64,000 nt of DNA from CAYUYV01 sp964449455 (lineage in GTDB: Bacteria > Pseudomonadota > Alphaproteobacteria > JAJFIK01), in contig CAYUYV010000001.1 of NCBI GenBank assembly GCA_964449455.1, positions 46,999 to 110,998 of the forward strand, in the 5' to 3' direction. This document shows, piece after piece, positions 61,349-64,000 of the stretch; within the stretch, counting starts at the first letter, position 1, and every line of letters starts with the position of its first letter. Made by a program: the position numbers and the translations under genes. The notes below the pieces were generated by a model. It made no database searches, had not been told where the DNA came from, and saw only the letters and a list, made by a program, of their open reading frames with translations.

Positions 61349-61947
61349 CGATCCTGTCCCTAAGTCTTCGCGCGAGATGATCAATCGCCGAATGACGTCC
61401 CCAAAAGGGGGCACCAAGTCATTCGGTCCGATGCTACTGCACCATCTGTTTTTTGGCCGCTGTGTTGTAGAGCATTTCGAGGATTTAATTGGCCGGTTTG
61501 GACGCGCCGGAGGGATCCAGGTTTTGTCTGATCTTGGTATGACAAGGGCGGTTGGCTGATTAATCCGGTGTCCCCCTTATGCCCGATGGGCCTTGGGGGG
61601 ATGGAAATAAAGGGCGAAGTCTTCGCCCTAGTCTGGCGGGTCAGGCATTCGCCCGCATGATCGGCAGGCTCCCTCGCGAATGCCTGACCCGAGAGCCACA
61701 CGAGCAATATGGTGTTTCTCGTGTCGTTTTCGGATCAGAAGTCCGCAGACCGACGTGCCGGGACGTCTCATGCGGACTTGCGATCCACGACACTCGGCGG
61801 GCGGAAAAGTATTGGGGTACGTCTTCAGAGGGGAGTGGACCGCCCCAAGCCGAGGTCATACAAATCGCGATTGTGGACGGAGGCCTGTGGGGGCCGCCGG
61901 GCCGCGACACAACCAGCGCCCGGACTGCCGGGAGCGCGAAGAGAGAT
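61349..61947. other. Intergenic region with hairpins
   Basis: About 600 bp between a secreted-protein gene (minus) and the nuclease gene (plus). It contains a 9-bp hairpin, AGGGCGAAG/CTTCGCCCT at 61611-61629, immediately followed by the 15-bp-armed repeat at 61638-61690. An open frame continues upstream of the nuclease start through both hairpins, but it has no fitting start signal or composition and I do not count it as coding. Confidence 0.6.
61638..61690. repeat. Hairpin repeat element, copy 1
   Basis: GGGTCAGGCATTCGC (61638-61652) and GCGAATGCCTGACCC (61676-61690) are perfect inverted arms around a 23-nt core. A near-identical element is at 63946-63998; the cores differ at 2 of 23 positions. 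The flank GAGAGCCACACGAG follows on the right. Confidence 0.92.
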
Positions 61948-63240
61948 ATGACCATGGCCGGATATGATCAGAATTTTCTGGACGTCGAAGTGCCGTTGCC
62001 TGAATTCGCTCCTTCCATCAAGGAGCTGGTGCTTGAAAAGCCCGAGCTGCGTGATGGTTTCTATGCGGATTATGTGAACTATACCATCGCGATGCACATG
62101 GAACACCGTACGGCTCTGTTCTGTGCCCTGAATATTGATCAGAACAAGATCCAGAGCGTGCGCCGCTCGAATGACTGGCGCATCGACAGCCGCGTCGGCA
62201 ACGAGTTCCAGCTCAACAACGATTACTACTACAGAAATCCCTGGGACCGTGGCCACCTGGCCCGCCGGTCTTCGGCCTCCTGGGGCGACACCTCCCGCGC
62301 CGCCAAGCGCGCATCTGACGAGACTTTCTATTTCACCAACGCGTCCCTGCAGCACTCGAATTTCAACCAGGACGAATGGCTGGCACTTGAGGACTGGGTG
62401 AAGGCTCTTGATCTGGATCTTGACGGCAAGATCAGCGTGTTCAGTGGACCGATCTTCGGGGACTATGCCCGGTCGCTTCAGCCGCAGGGGCGTCCGCGCG
62501 CTATCATTCCAGCGGCCTTCTTCAAGGTCGTCTTTTTCGTGAACAAGGCCAATGAGCTTGAGGTCCGGGCCTTCATCATGCTGCAGGACAAGGATGCCTT
62601 GCGCGACAAGAGCGGGCGGCAGTTGTTCGACTTCCAGAACTATCAGGTCACCGTCGCCGAAATCGAAGAGAAGACCGGCCTTCTGTTCCCGGACCAGATC
62701 CCGGACAACAATCCCCTGCTGTTCAACGAAAACGAAGAGAAGCGGGAAGAACTGAAGATCAGCCACTTCCCGGAGCGGATTGAGGTCGACAGCGAAGTGG
62801 AGATTATCGGCAAGGATCAGCCGCGCAAGATCTTCATGGATGACGAAGTAGATGTGTTCCTTGCGGCGGCCCTGGTCAATCCGAAGGGCAACGAGCGCGA
62901 GGGTGAGTGGATTTCCATCATCAACCTGTCCAATGAGACAGTGGATCTGAAGGGGTGGACCCTGAGCGATACCCGCCGCTCGCCGCTCGAACTTTCCGGC
63001 AAGCTTGAGCCGGGTCAGTCCCAGACCGTGAAGCCGGTTTCTCCGCTCCAGCTCGGCAATAATGGCGGCATCATCGAACTTTATAATGACCAGAAGCACC
63101 GGATCGACCGGGTGAAATACACCGCCGCTGAGGCCGTCCATGAGGGCAGGCCGGTGATTTTCGCTTACCGGTCCGACCTTGCCCAAGAAGTCAAATCGGT
63201 TGAAAAGACGGCGGAGCTTTCCAGGGGACTGGGCCGCTGA
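61948..63240 (+). CDS. DNA/RNA non-specific endonuclease with lamin-tail domain
   Basis: This 430-aa protein has an N-terminal DNA/RNA non-specific (NUC/NucA-like) nuclease domain. The DRGH motif lies at residues 100-103 (PWDRGHLARRSS; His103 is the base), and the metal-binding Asn is in FYFTNASLQHSNFNQ. The C-terminal ~115 residues form a lamin-tail (LTD) beta-sandwich (GEWISIINLSNETVDLKGW). I start at the ATG at 61948 (GGGAGCGCGAAG). No signal peptide is seen, although these nucleases are generally secreted or toxic in the cytoplasm, and no immunity gene is adjacent. It could be secreted by a leaderless route or be kept inactive in the cell. Confidence 0.9.
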   Translation: MTMAGYDQNFLDVEVPLPEFAPSIKELVLEKPELRDGFYADYVNYTIAMHMEHRTALFCALNIDQNKIQSVRRSNDWRIDSRVGNEFQLNNDYYYRNPWDRGHLARRSSASWGDTSRAAKRASDETFYFTNASLQHSNFNQDEWLALEDWVKALDLDLDGKISVFSGPIFGDYARSLQPQGRPRAIIPAAFFKVVFFVNKANELEVRAFIMLQDKDALRDKSGRQLFDFQNYQVTVAEIEEKTGLLFPDQIPDNNPLLFNENEEKREELKISHFPERIEVDSEVEIIGKDQPRKIFMDDEVDVFLAAALVNPKGNEREGEWISIINLSNETVDLKGWTLSDTRRSPLELSGKLEPGQSQTVKPVSPLQLGNNGGIIELYNDQKHRIDRVKYTAAEAVHEGRPVIFAYRSDLAQEVKSVEKTAELSRGLGR

Positions 63241-63389
63241 TCCGCCTGCAAACTAAAATGAGGTCGTGAGTCCGTCGCGCCCTTTCAGTCCTGTCAGACG
63301 CGCCGGTTCCATTCGGGCTGGCGCGTTGTGTTTGGGGCAGGCCTTGTAAAACGAAGGCTCTGTGCCCACAGGGTCGAGAAACACGGGCG

Positions 63390-63844
63390 ATGGTAGAGAA
63401 GCTTCAGCCGGACCTGTCCGAAAAGCCGCATCGCCTGGTCTTGGAACGGAACATGCGCGCGAGCGCGCCGGTTCTTTATGCGGCATGGACGGCTCGGTTC
63501 GACACATGGTTCGCCGCGCCTGGGGAAACCCTTGATGACCCCAGAACTGAACAAGCCCTTCTTTTTTTTACAATCGGCATGATTGGGGACGGGATCCCCA
63601 TTATGGCCGCTTTTTGGTTTTGGTAGAGAACAGCCTCATTGAAATGACTTGGGTCACCGGAAAAGCGGGAACCGGCGGGGCGGAAACGGTGTTGCGTGTT
63701 GAACTGACCGAAACGGGGGGTGGCATCCATCTTAAACTTACCCATTCGGGCTTTGATGATGTGGAGGCGCGGGACCGGCACGACGCGGCCTGGCCTGAAG
63801 CCCTGGAGACTCTGGACGAGGTGCTTGGGCAGGCGCGGGGGTAA
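63390..63844 (+). pseudogene. SRPBCC/AHSA1-domain protein with two frameshifts
   Basis: The N-terminus (RLVLERNMRASAPVLYAAWT) and C-terminus (LIEMTWVTGKAGTGGAET) of an AHSA1-type SRPBCC protein are recognisable, but in different frames. Conserved middle parts (MTPELNKPFFF, then HDWGRDPHYGRFLVL) lie in two further frames. The first shift is near 63533 and the second is in the T8 run at 63562-63569; each behaves as one extra base. Either the gene is dead or the assembly has two homopolymer-type errors. Confidence 0.8.
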
Positions 63845-63945
63845 TCGGGCTGATCTTTTTTTGGGCCTACCGTGATGGCAATGCCATTGAACCCATGCTC
63901 AGCAAGCTGAAGAAAATGGCGCGCATTGGCTCTCGTGTGGCTCTT

Positions 63946-63998
63946 GGGTCAGGCATTCGCCCGAATGATCGGCAGGCTCCGTCGCGAATGCCTGACCC
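63946..63998. repeat. Hairpin repeat element, copy 2
   Basis: The same 15-bp arms as copy 1 (63946-63960 and 63984-63998) flank a 23-nt core that differs at two positions. The flank CTCGTGTGGCTCT lies on the left, which is the reverse complement of the flank on the right of copy 1. Confidence 0.92.
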
Positions 63999-64000
63999 AA

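Noticed and set aside
61579..61947. 5' extension of the nuclease gene by 123 codons
   Set aside because: The extension passes through two hairpins, has non-coding composition and lacks a start signal; ATG at 61948 has a Shine-Dalgarno and begins the conserved protein.

Overview
The window is GC-rich and reads as one chromosomal stretch of an alphaproteobacterium that makes, or once made, bacteriochlorophyll. It carries a bchI-bchD-bchO cluster beside a cytochrome c2-like gene, a CYP153-type P450, and the alphaproteobacterial form of ribosomal protein bL36. No rRNA, tRNA, CRISPR array or insertion sequence was recognised. Four runs of exactly 100 N (1540-1639, 14285-14384, 44151-44250, 50029-50128) are scaffold gaps. 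Three are flanked by identical 18-22 nt sequences, and for the two inside genes, overlapping the flanks restores one reading frame.

Layout. 0.1-8.4 kb: a membrane class III cyclase, CYP153 (terminal alkane or fatty-acid hydroxylation), a decayed kefG/kefC pair, an XRE regulator divergent from a small membrane protein, and an acyl-CoA ligase. 8.7-18.7 kb (minus strand): an overlapping operon tpsB-tpsA-CHAT, that is a two-partner secretion exporter, a haemagglutinin-like exoprotein of 1668 aa after gap repair, and a TPR/CHAT caspase-like lipoprotein. 19.1-23.5 kb: a multi-PAS hybrid histidine kinase and a receiver protein. 23.6-34 kb: a peptide-type ABC importer (with the binding protein fused to the first permease), a TonB-dependent receptor, an alpha/beta hydrolase and an M28 peptidase, which together look like peptide scavenging. 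34.7 kb: a GH5 lipoprotein.

36.0-47.2 kb (minus strand): ten consecutive genes for exported proteins. In transcription order they encode a FecR-like protein, a second TpsB, a 201-aa exported protein, a second CHAT lipoprotein, two proteins built from 36-residue repeats, a small exported protein, a CsgG-like/PG-binding/DUF4384 lipoprotein, another small exported protein and an OmpA-family protein, ending in a clear terminator. Next to it lie a CHASE2 adenylate cyclase and a Crp-type regulator. Both CHAT loci share the order TpsB - exported protein - CHAT lipoprotein. This is the best candidate for an undescribed system: cell-surface export or assembly with a periplasmic caspase-like protease, probably under cAMP control.

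50.6-64 kb: cytochrome c2, bchIDO with a PpsR-like site upstream, motA, a radical SAM protein, an MFS transporter, an MltB-type transglycosylase, rpmJ, a secreted hypothetical, a DNA/RNA nuclease with a lamin-tail domain, a frameshifted SRPBCC pseudogene, and two copies of a 15-bp-armed hairpin repeat. Short 12-15 bp tandem repeats recur throughout, often at the 5' ends of genes and at assembly gaps.
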